From Gemmatimonadota bacterium (lineage in GTDB: Bacteria; Gemmatimonadota; Gemmatimonadetes; Longimicrobiales; Gaopeijiaceae), in assembly GCA_007120305.1 (NCBI GenBank), contig SKNW01000002.1:1-44873 (forward strand): a stretch of DNA of 44,873 nt, given 5' to 3'. Below the pieces are notes generated by a model. That model did no database searches. It had not been told where the DNA came from and saw nothing but the letters and a program-made list of their open reading frames with translations. The position numbers and the translations under genes were made by a program. This document shows positions 8,583-16,191 of this stretch, in pieces. How positions within the stretch are numbered: position 1 is the first letter of the stretch; each line of letters begins with the position of its first letter.

Positions 8583-11500
8583 ATGTCATCCAAAGTCAGA
8601 ACGTTGCTGGCGCTGGCCGCCGCCCTGGTGCTGGGTGCGCCGCTGGCCGCGGCGGCACAGACCGGTTCGATCACCGGTCGAGTCGTGAACGAGCAGACGG
8701 GTGAGCCCATGTCCGGCGTTCAGGTTTCCATTCAGGGAACCAACGTGGGCGCCCTCTCGACCGCCAACGGACAGTTCATCATCACCAACGTCCCCGTGGG
8801 CAACCGTATCGTTGTGGCGCGGTTCCTCGGATTCCAGGAGGCCGTGAACCGCGAGGTGAACGTAACCGAGGGCGGTACGGCCCTCGTCAACTTCTCGATG
8901 GTCATGTCGGTCCTCTCCCTCGACGAGGTCCTCGTCTCGGGTACCGTGGACCCGGTTGCCGGTGTCAGGGCGCCGTTCTCCATTGGCCGGGTATCGCGTG
9001 AGAACATTGCCACCGTGCCGACGACCCAGTCCGCACTCACCGTGATCCAGGGCAAGGTTGCAGGCGTCAACATCGTCCGGAACACGGGTGAGCCTGGAAC
9101 CGGCGTTTCCCTGGTGCTCCGGACGCCCACCTCCATCCAGGCGTCCAACTCCCCGATGTACGTGGTGGACGGTGTCGTGCTGGCCTCGGGCATCGGTGGG
9201 ACCACGGTGGACATCGAGGCGCTCGACATCGAGTCCGTCGAGGTCATCAAGGGGGCGGCCGCGGCCTCCCTCTATGGCTCCCGCGCAGCCGGCGGAGTGA
9301 TCTCGATCACCACCGCCCGGGGCCGGAACCTCGCCGTCGACCAGACGCGGATCCGGGTCCGCAACGAGATGGGGCAGTCGACGATCAACACCTACGACCG
9401 GGCCGCCAATGTCCACCCGTATGCCATCACCGACGACCGGACCCAGTGGCTCAACAGTGCCGGTGAGCCGACGGTGTTCTACGGCGAGCGCACGATCAAG
9501 GCGGATCGGGTCATGGACAACCCGTGGCCGGGGCAGACCTATGACAACGTGACGGGCCTCCTGCAGCCCGGCCGCTTCATGACGAACTCCGTTGAGATGT
9601 CCTACAACGGCGAGATGACGAACTTCCTCGCTTCGGTGAATCGTTACGCCGAGCGTGGTACGCTGGTCAACAACTCCGGCTACGAGCGTGGCAACTTCCG
9701 GGTGAACCTGGACCACCGCCTTGGACAGAACTTCTCGTTCTCGTCGAGTGTGAGCCACACCCGATCCACCCGGGACCGCTTCACTGGATCTCCCTTCTAT
9801 GACATGATCCGGATCCCGCCAACGGTGAACTTCCTCGCGAAGGACGCGAACGGGAATTTCCTGCAGCAGCCGGATTCCACGGTCAACTTCGAGAACCCGG
9901 CCTGGCGGCAGGCCACACGCCAGTGGTGGGACCGGCGTGCACGGACCCTGGTTTCGGCCGATGCCCGGTACAACCCCACCAACTGGCTCACGGTCATCGG
10001 CACGGTCGCCTATGACCGCGCTGACCTTACGGACGATTTCTATCTCCCCCGCGGCACGCCGACGTCGGTGACCACCGACGCCATCGCAAACGGTCAGGTG
10101 GACATCCAACACCGACGGAACGATTCCTACTCCGGCTCCGCAAGTGCCACGGCCATGCGGAACTTCGGCCAGCTGACCGCTCGCGTCACGGGGCGTGCCA
10201 CGGCCGAGCAGGAGAACTCGAACTTCATGCGTGCGCGGGGCATCGACCTGCTTCTTCGGGACGTTCCGCGGCCCGAGTTCTCGGCCGATCAGCGGTCGTC
10301 CTCGAGCCTCACGCAGGTTCGCTCGAACGGCTTCTCGCTCGCGAGCGGGTTCGACTACGGCGGCCGCTACATCCTGGACGCCCTGGTCCGCCATGACGGA
10401 AGCTCGCTCTTCGGTGCGGACGAGCGTTGGCAGACGTACGGCCGTGTGGCCGGCGCCTACCGCATGACGCAGGAGCGCTGGTGGCCGCAGTCGCTGGGCT
10501 TCCTCTCGGAGTTCAAGCCCCGCTACGCCATCGGCACGGCGGGAAGCCGCCCCGGCTTCTCCGCCCAGTACGAGACCTGGTCGGTCACGGCCGACGGGCT
10601 CGTGAACAAGGCAACCCTCGGAAACCGCTCTCTCAAGCCCGCCTACACGGTGGAGCAGGAGATGGGCGTGGACATGATCTTCAACAACAAGTACCAGCTG
10701 GAGCTGACCTACGCCAAGCAGGTCACGTCGGACCAGATCATCAACATGACCACCGCCGGACTCACGGGCTACAACAGCCAGTGGCAGAACGCGGGCGTCA
10801 TGGAGGGCCGTACACTCGAGCTCACCTTCGAGGCCTCGGTGATTCAGCGTCCCGGTCTGAGCTGGAACACCACGTTCGTGGCGGATCGATCCAGATCCGA
10901 GATCACCGAGTGGAACCGCTCCTGCATCGGGGCATCAAACACCCTGGGCGAGATCTGCGAGGGACGGCGCCTGGGCGAGATGCTCGGGTTCGCCTTCGTG
11001 CGCAGCCTCGATGACCTTCCGGCTCACTTCGCAGACCGGAGGAACGAGTTCCAGGTCAACAACGACGGCGTTGTTGTCTGGGTGGGCGAAGGGAACTCCT
11101 GGCGCGAGGGGTTCGAGAAGAACCTCTGGGGTACGCGGACGACGCTCAACGGCTACCCCGGCGCCCTCCTCTGGGGACACCCGGTGGTGCACCAGGACGA
11201 AGATGGCTTCCTGGACTCCAAGCGGGAGATCGGCGACTCCAACCCCGACGCCCAGCTCGGCTGGCTGAACAACATCAACTGGCGGGGCCTGGCAATCCAC
11301 ACGCACCTGCATGCGCAGATCGGCGGCGAGACGTACAACAATACCCGCCGGGCCATGTACCGCGAGTACCGTCACGCCGACATGGACCAGACGGGGGTCC
11401 CTCGCGAAGAGCAGAAGACCGTCGACTACTACCGTGACGGTTTTGCTTCCGGTACCTGGTTCGTCAACGAGCACTTCGTGGAGGACGCGTCCTACCTGAA

Positions 11501-11729
11501 GCTCCGAGCCCTTTCGGCCCAGTATCGCTTCAACCAGGGGCAGCTCGCCCGCGTCGGACTCGACCGTTTTGCCAGCAACCTCTCCCTCGGACTCGTGGGA
11601 CGTAATCTCCTCACCCTGACCAACTACTCCGGCATGGACCCGGAAGTGGGTGGCGTGTTCTTCCGGGTGGACCAGTGGTACTACCCCCCGTCGCGCACGC
11701 TCACGGGCATCGTCGAGATCACTTTCTGA
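8583..11729 (+). CDS. SusC/RagA-type TonB-linked outer-membrane receptor
   Basis: A 1048-residue protein. It has a signal peptide (about 1-25, ending AAAAQ), a CarboxypepD_reg-like domain (about 28-105, with GSITGRVV and FIITNVPVG), a plug domain (about 120-245, with PMYVVDGVVL, VEVIKGAAAASLYGSRAAGGVI) and a roughly 800-residue beta-barrel ending VEITF. The VDG and GSRAAGGVI motifs are hallmarks of SusC-type plugs. The start at 8583 follows GTGAGGT with about 9 nt spacing. SusC proteins form a lidded pore with a SusD lipoprotein and import oligosaccharides or peptides using TonB energy. The SusD-like partner begins 18 bp downstream. Nearby peptidase genes hint at peptides, but that is inference. 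Confidence 0.95.
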   Translation: MSSKVRTLLALAAALVLGAPLAAAAQTGSITGRVVNEQTGEPMSGVQVSIQGTNVGALSTANGQFIITNVPVGNRIVVARFLGFQEAVNREVNVTEGGTALVNFSMVMSVLSLDEVLVSGTVDPVAGVRAPFSIGRVSRENIATVPTTQSALTVIQGKVAGVNIVRNTGEPGTGVSLVLRTPTSIQASNSPMYVVDGVVLASGIGGTTVDIEALDIESVEVIKGAAAASLYGSRAAGGVISITTARGRNLAVDQTRIRVRNEMGQSTINTYDRAANVHPYAITDDRTQWLNSAGEPTVFYGERTIKADRVMDNPWPGQTYDNVTGLLQPGRFMTNSVEMSYNGEMTNFLASVNRYAERGTLVNNSGYERGNFRVNLDHRLGQNFSFSSSVSHTRSTRDRFTGSPFYDMIRIPPTVNFLAKDANGNFLQQPDSTVNFENPAWRQATRQWWDRRARTLVSADARYNPTNWLTVIGTVAYDRADLTDDFYLPRGTPTSVTTDAIANGQVDIQHRRNDSYSGSASATAMRNFGQLTARVTGRATAEQENSNFMRARGIDLLLRDVPRPEFSADQRSSSSLTQVRSNGFSLASGFDYGGRYILDALVRHDGSSLFGADERWQTYGRVAGAYRMTQERWWPQSLGFLSEFKPRYAIGTAGSRPGFSAQYETWSVTADGLVNKATLGNRSLKPAYTVEQEMGVDMIFNNKYQLELTYAKQVTSDQIINMTTAGLTGYNSQWQNAGVMEGRTLELTFEASVIQRPGLSWNTTFVADRSRSEITEWNRSCIGASNTLGEICEGRRLGEMLGFAFVRSLDDLPAHFADRRNEFQVNNDGVVVWVGEGNSWREGFEKNLWGTRTTLNGYPGALLWGHPVVHQDEDGFLDSKREIGDSNPDAQLGWLNNINWRGLAIHTHLHAQIGGETYNNTRRAMYREYRHADMDQTGVPREEQKTVDYYRDGFASGTWFVNEHFVEDASYLKLRALSAQYRFNQGQLARVGLDRFASNLSLGLVGRNLLTLTNYSGMDPEVGGVFFRVDQWYYPPSRTLTGIVEITF

Positions 11730-11747
11730 GTCGCGGAGCGAACTGAA

Positions 11748-13322
11748 ATGAGAAGATACATCAAGCGAAGTGCACTCCTCCTGACCGCCGTGGCGGCTGT
11801 GGGGTGCCAGGATCTGATCGTGGAGAACACGAACGCTCCCGACCGGGACCGGGCCCTCGCCCAGGCGGATGCCGTGGAGCTGCTGGTTTCCAGCACCTTC
11901 CCGAAGTTCTGGACTCGGATGCACCGTGGAACGGCGGGGTTCTATCCCCTTTCCATGGCCGGTGACGAGACCACGATGTCCGCGAACACCAACGGGGCTC
12001 GGAACGTCAGCGAGATCCCCCGCATTCCCTTCAACAACAACCCCGTCGTGGACGACCATGCGGTGGCGAATCTGTACTGGGGGGATATGTACGAAGTCCT
12101 CGCCAACGCCGGAGACGTCCTGAAGGTCATCAGCGATGGGCTGCAGATCACGACGGGCGAGGAAGGAGAGGACAACACCGACCGGGCCCGCATGTTCGCG
12201 AAGCTTTCCCAGGGGCTGGCCCTCGGATACATCGGGCTGCTCTTCGACCAGGGGTACATTTTCGACGAGAACACCCCGGCGCAGCACCTGGAGAGGCCTC
12301 AGCAATTCCTGCAGCTCGTGCCCTACCCGCAGGTCATGGCCAAGGCGTTTGAACTCCTCGCCGAAGCCGAGCAGCTTGCTCTCAACGGACCGGACTTCTC
12401 GATCCCGGCGGCCTGGCTCTACTCGCCGACGGACATCAGCCGGAACGAAGTGGTGCGCATTCTGAATGCATACGCCGCCCGTTTCCAGGTTCTCCAGGCG
12501 CGGAGCCCGGAAGAGCGGGCGACCCTCACCGACTGGGAGGCCGTTCGCACCCACATCTCCAGGGTTGAGGATGATGTCGTGGTGGCGCTGGGGCCCGGTG
12601 CCCGGGACAGCCAGTACCTCGCACGATCGATGCACCCGTCGGCGAACCCGCGTATGCACGCCCACGTCAGGCTCTACGGAAACGCCGACATCTCAGGCGC
12701 CTATCAGGAATGGCTGGCCACGGATCCGCAGGACCGGGAGCGCTTCCGGGTGGTGACACCGGACCGGCGCCTCACCGGAGCAGGGGGACCCGAGAGCCGC
12801 GGTTCGCGGTTCATCTTCCGACCCACCACCAACGTGGACCGGTCCTTTGGCGGATACAGGGAGTCGTTCTACCAGTTCCAGGGCAACGTGAACGCCGCCG
12901 GCAACGCCACATGGAACACGGGTGAGTTCTCGGTCCTCCCGCTCAGGGAACTACGTCTTTACCAGGCGGAGGCTCACTACCGGGCAGGCGAGTACCAGCA
13001 GGCCGTCGACCTCATCAACGTGACCCGCGTGGGGAACGGTCAGCTTCCCCCCGTGACCGGGCAGGGTGTGGTGCCAGGTGGAGCGCAGTGCGTGCCTCGC
13101 ACGGACTCGGGCGCCTGCGGGGACCTTTGGGACGCCCTCGTGTATGAGCGGATGATGGAGCTCAGCTTCATCGAACCGGCGCGCACCTTCCTGGATCGGC
13201 GGGGGCTCGGAACTCTGTTCCCGGGTACGATGATCCACCTCCCCATCCCCGGTGCTCGTCTGGAGATCCTCGGGATCCCCCGCTACACCTTCGGGGGCGG
13301 TGGAGAGGGTTCGGCGCCGTAA
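11748..13322 (+). CDS. SusD/RagB-like substrate-binding lipoprotein
   Basis: A 524-residue protein with a lipobox (AVAAVGC, Cys20) and a helical, TPR-like body typical of SusD proteins: VENTNAPDRDRAL near the N-terminus, LYWGDMYEVLANAGDVL, and near the C-terminus LREL RLYQAEAHYRAGEY followed by ALVYERMMELSFIEPARTFLDRR, which matches the usual SusD 'E.A.....L..IN..R' and 'ER..EL..EG.R..DLRR' regions. It forms the surface lid of the SusC-like receptor 18 bp upstream; the two are surely one operon. The ligand cannot be read from the sequence. Confidence 0.9.
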   Translation: MRRYIKRSALLLTAVAAVGCQDLIVENTNAPDRDRALAQADAVELLVSSTFPKFWTRMHRGTAGFYPLSMAGDETTMSANTNGARNVSEIPRIPFNNNPVVDDHAVANLYWGDMYEVLANAGDVLKVISDGLQITTGEEGEDNTDRARMFAKLSQGLALGYIGLLFDQGYIFDENTPAQHLERPQQFLQLVPYPQVMAKAFELLAEAEQLALNGPDFSIPAAWLYSPTDISRNEVVRILNAYAARFQVLQARSPEERATLTDWEAVRTHISRVEDDVVVALGPGARDSQYLARSMHPSANPRMHAHVRLYGNADISGAYQEWLATDPQDRERFRVVTPDRRLTGAGGPESRGSRFIFRPTTNVDRSFGGYRESFYQFQGNVNAAGNATWNTGEFSVLPLRELRLYQAEAHYRAGEYQQAVDLINVTRVGNGQLPPVTGQGVVPGGAQCVPRTDSGACGDLWDALVYERMMELSFIEPARTFLDRRGLGTLFPGTMIHLPIPGARLEILGIPRYTFGGGGEGSAP

Positions 13323-13375
13323 TGTAGAACGAACCGCGTCGGACTGCGCTCCTGAGTGCGATTCGGCGTAATGGC

Positions 13376-13405
13376 GAGGGGGGTCGGGCTTCGGTCCGAC
13401 CCCTC
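13376..13405 (+). terminator. hairpin after the SusC/SusD operon
   Basis: GAGGGG-GG-TCGG (13376-13387) pairs with CCGACCCCTC (13396-13405) around a GCTTCGGT loop, leaving a GG bulge. It lies 54 bp after the SusD stop and before the next lipoprotein gene. No T-run follows, so termination may be partial. Confidence 0.45.
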
Positions 13406-13506
13406 GAGCCCGAAGACCCCGGGGGGGGGTGGGAGGCCTGATGGTTTCCCATCCCCCTCCTTTCTTGACACACCGGGCCACGGTCCGGTGCACATGGAGG
13501 AATCAC

Positions 13507-13992
13507 ATGAAGGCTAGTCGTGGGTTCATGATGGCGATGGTGGCGATGATCGTGGCCGGGTGCGCCAGCGGGGGGGGAGGCGGAAGCGATGCCCGCGTCG
13601 ATCGAAATCTGGGATCAGCAACCCTTTCGGATCTCATGGAGCGATCGCACCGCGTGATCCGGCTGCACCAGTTCGAGGTGGAGCGCGAAGAGGAAGAGGG
13701 GATGTACTACCTGGAGACCCGCTGGAGGGATCGGACACTCTTTGACGACGAGCGCGCCCTCGGGATCCAGGCGGCGCAGACCCGCGTGGTGATTCGTGGC
13801 AACCCTCGGTCGCCTACGGCCCAGGGGCAGTTCTACAGCGTCAACATCCTGGTGGAGAACAGGGTGTCACTGGGTTCCGGTGAGTGGCGGCAGGAGGTTC
13901 TCACCGACGAATTCCGCGGTTGGGCAAACCGCATCGTGGAAGACCTGAGGCGTGAACTCGACGTGGGCGTTCGCCAGTTCGGTCCTGGCTGA
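13507..13992 (+). CDS. lipoprotein of unknown function
   Basis: A 161-residue protein starting at an ATG with GGAGG 6 nt upstream. The N-terminus has a Met-rich hydrophobic helix and a lipobox (MIVAGC, Cys19), then a Gly/Ser linker. The mature domain is alpha/beta: a helix (LSDLMERSHRVIRLHQFEVE), strands (YYLETRWRDRTLF, TRVVIRGNPRS, GQFYSVNILVENRVSL) and a final helix (FRGWANRIVEDLRREL). The pattern of a bent sheet closed by a C-terminal helix resembles small envelope lipoproteins. I do not recognise a named family. It is the last plus-strand gene before the strong terminator at 14017-14063. Confidence 0.8.
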   Translation: MKASRGFMMAMVAMIVAGCASGGGGGSDARVDRNLGSATLSDLMERSHRVIRLHQFEVEREEEEGMYYLETRWRDRTLFDDERALGIQAAQTRVVIRGNPRSPTAQGQFYSVNILVENRVSLGSGEWRQEVLTDEFRGWANRIVEDLRRELDVGVRQFGPG

Positions 13993-14016
13993 CGTACCGC
14001 AGGCGCGGCGAAAGGA

Positions 14017-14063
14017 ACGAAGGGCAGGAGGAGCCGGAGCCACCGGGTCCTCCTGCCCTTCGT
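14017..14063. terminator. bidirectional hairpin terminator between convergent genes
   Basis: A perfect 16-bp inverted repeat (14017-14032 with 14048-14063) around a 15-nt loop. It sits between the stops of the lipoprotein gene (13992, plus) and the barrel-less plug protein (14104, minus), where a shared terminator is expected. The arms are ACGAAGGGCAGGAGGA and its complement. Confidence 0.8.
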
Positions 14064-14103
14064 CATGTCTGATCGCGGCCGCTCGGCGCAGCCCGTCAAC
14101 CGG

Positions 14104-15186
14104 CTACCAGCCGGTGTTCCGCGTCCAGATCACGATGACGCCGCAGTTTGCGCGGGCCCCGATCCCTACCGCCTGGAACTCGTGCGGCACCGTGGCCACC
14201 CCGCGGTAGATCTCCACGGCGTCGATCCAGTCGGCTGGAATGTCGTCGATGCGGAAACCCTCGCCCACCCGCGCACCATTCAGCACGTAGCGATAGGGGC
14301 ATTCGCTCCGGTCGACCGGCACACTCCCTGCGCGATCACGGCTGGGGACCATCCGCACCCCAGCTACCCCCCTCAGGATGTCGCTGGCGTAGAGGGGAAT
14401 TCGCTCCTGGATCTGGGCTCGGGTAAGAAACGCTCCGAACCCTCGTTCCATACGGTCATAGAAGCCGGATTCCTCAAGGAGGATGGATCGAAGCTCCACC
14501 CGGATCGCCTCGAGAAGAATGGCCTCGGTGTCCATGGTCACGGAGAGTTGTGCCCGGGTTCCCGGCTCCACCGCGAGGGGACCTGAAACGTCGCCGTAGG
14601 CCAGGTGGGAGGCCGTGAAGGTGTAGGTCCCGGGAGGAACGGTGTTCAGCACGAAACGCCCGTCTGAGCCGGAGATCGCTGAGGTTCCCTGGTATCCCAG
14701 GGAAATCCGGGCGCCAGAGATGGGAGCGCCGCCTTCGGCCTGCGTGACCTGGCCACTGACTGGAATCCGGGGGGCATCGACCTCGAACTCCAGCGTGCGA
14801 ACATCCCCCGCTTCGAGGACGACCGGTAAGGTGCGCGACTGACTCCGGACGAACTGAGCCCGGATGCGGAGGGTCGTGGCTGCAGGAAGGTCACAGAGGC
14901 TGAACCGCCCACCTTCCGAAGTGACCACGCTGGTCTCGGCGGGATGCCTGGCCCCTGCCTCGTCCCAGATCACGGTGACGGTTGCTCGGTCGAGGGGGAT
15001 TCCCGTGAGGAGGTCGACGACGGTACCCTCGATACCGACCCGATTGCCCGCTGGCTCGCAGGAGACCCCGCCGGCCAGCTGATCGACCGCGCCCCGGAGC
15101 GCCGGGTCGGCGAGGACCGATACCGGAGCCAGGAGCAGGACCGCGAGTGCCATCAGGTGGGCTGAATGCGGTGTCGTCCTTCTCAT
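14104..15186 (-). CDS. secreted protein with two CarboxypepD_reg-like domains and a plug-like C-terminus, no barrel
   Basis: A 360-residue protein with a signal peptide (about 1-26). Two CarboxypepD_reg-like beta-sandwiches follow (about 50-125, IEGTVVDLLTG; about 145-225, VSGQVTQAEGG and FVLNTVPPGTYTFTA), as at the front of TonB receptors. Residues 240-355 resemble a TonB plug: FYDRMERGFGAFLTRAQI, YASDILRGVAGVRMV, YRYVLNGARV, DAVEIYRG. The protein then stops, without the barrel a receptor needs. Two cysteines (in ECPYRYVLNG and ANCGVIVIWT) match two in the paralogue at 19232-20074, suggesting a disulfide. The start at 15186 has GAGAGGAG upstream. It is probably periplasmic or surface-attached; its partner is unknown. 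Confidence 0.85.
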   Translation of the reverse strand: MRRTTPHSAHLMALAVLLLAPVSVLADPALRGAVDQLAGGVSCEPAGNRVGIEGTVVDLLTGIPLDRATVTVIWDEAGARHPAETSVVTSEGGRFSLCDLPAATTLRIRAQFVRSQSRTLPVVLEAGDVRTLEFEVDAPRIPVSGQVTQAEGGAPISGARISLGYQGTSAISGSDGRFVLNTVPPGTYTFTASHLAYGDVSGPLAVEPGTRAQLSVTMDTEAILLEAIRVELRSILLEESGFYDRMERGFGAFLTRAQIQERIPLYASDILRGVAGVRMVPSRDRAGSVPVDRSECPYRYVLNGARVGEGFRIDDIPADWIDAVEIYRGVATVPHEFQAVGIGARANCGVIVIWTRNTGW

Positions 15187-15318
15187 CGGCTCCTCTCCCG
15201 GGCGAAGTGAGTTTCCTTCGGAGTCGCCCCGAGGGCCGGCCCCACCTTCGAACGTTTCAACCCGCCATGACGGACCGGAGTTCCGATGCTGCGCCGGCTG
15301 CCCCCTGGTGAGCCCAAT

Positions 15319-15360
15319 GACACGGGGCCCCCGGAGAACTCACTCCGGGGGCCCCGTGTC
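15319..15360 (-). terminator. strong hairpin after the coiled-coil protein gene
   Basis: A perfect 18-bp inverted repeat (15319-15336 with 15343-15360) around an AACTCA loop, 48 bp past the stop of the minus-strand coiled-coil gene. There is no clear T-run on either side. It separates that gene from the barrel-less plug gene downstream. Confidence 0.7.
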
Positions 15361-15407
15361 CCTACCTGCCTGGATGTCGGGCTGAATACCCGGCCATCAT
15401 GCGGAGG

Positions 15408-15986
15408 TCAACCGTCGCTCAGGATTCTCGTGAGTTCCGCGACCAGTTCTTCCATGCGGTTCCGGAGAAGCGGTGCCACCGGATTGATCTTCGTCATTTC
15501 CTCGATGAGTAGTTCCTGGTAGGCCGTGACGGCCCGGGAGACTTCCGGACGCTCGAACGTCTCATCCTGGGCTGCCTCGATCCGGATCTGGATCTGCTGG
15601 GCCTCGGTCATGACCTCCTGGTACTTCTGTACGTCCTGCGCCTGCTGGGCTGCGACACCCTCTCGCTGAAGCTGGTTCAGTCGCTCCAGGAGACGATCAT
15701 ATTCGGGCTCGATCTGTTGCAGGGTGCGGGAAACCACGTCCGCCATGTTTTCCTGGAGCTCGCGAAGCGGCGGACTGCCGGCCAGGGCCTGGTCCTGAAG
15801 TTCCTCGAGGCGCTCCTGGGTTTCTTCCAGTTCCTCCAGCATGGCCCGGACTTCGGGGGTCAACTGGTCCTCCGTGGGGGGCCCAGTCTGGGCCAGGCCC
15901 GGAGATGCCAGGAGCAGCGCCATCGCAGTGGCTACCAGGCCGGACCGGAGAACCCTGAATCGGAAGAACGAGGGGAGGGGTCGCAT
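15408..15986 (-). CDS. exported coiled-coil protein of unknown function
   Basis: A 192-residue protein. The start at 15986 (MRPLPSFF) is preferred because AAAAGG lies 7 nt upstream, whereas the ATG at 16001 has no ribosome binding site; both are in frame. A signal peptide covers about residues 1-33 (ending PGLAQ). Almost all of the rest is heptad-rich, Glu/Gln/Leu-dominated helix (for example LEELEETQERLEELQDQAL, DRLLERLNQLQREG), predicting a long coiled coil in the periplasm. No Cys or enzymatic motif is seen. Such proteins often act as periplasmic spacers or chaperones (OmpH/Skp-like in shape), but homology is not claimed. It lies between the S9 peptidase and a plug-like protein, on the same strand. 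Confidence 0.8.
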   Translation of the reverse strand: MRPLPSFFRFRVLRSGLVATAMALLLASPGLAQTGPPTEDQLTPEVRAMLEELEETQERLEELQDQALAGSPPLRELQENMADVVSRTLQQIEPEYDRLLERLNQLQREGVAAQQAQDVQKYQEVMTEAQQIQIRIEAAQDETFERPEVSRAVTAYQELLIEEMTKINPVAPLLRNRMEELVAELTRILSDG

Positions 15987-16191
15987 TGTGAACCTTTTCA
16001 TTGAGATCGACTGGTTTCCATCGGGCGGGAGGGACGGGCGCCCCGGCGGTTGGGGACGGGCATGGCAACGTTGATGGGGGACCCCACTCCCCCAACCTGC
16101 AGACGACGCAGGAACTGGGCATCGTACCGCTTCCGAGTCACAAAGGGTCCCAAGCGTGGTGGCGTGCGACCGGGCGCGGACGGGGCGCAAC

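Noticed and set aside
8586-12665. Long minus-strand frames opposite the SusC and SusD genes
   Set aside because: Antisense to unmistakable receptor and lipoprotein genes and without recognisable domains or ribosome binding sites.
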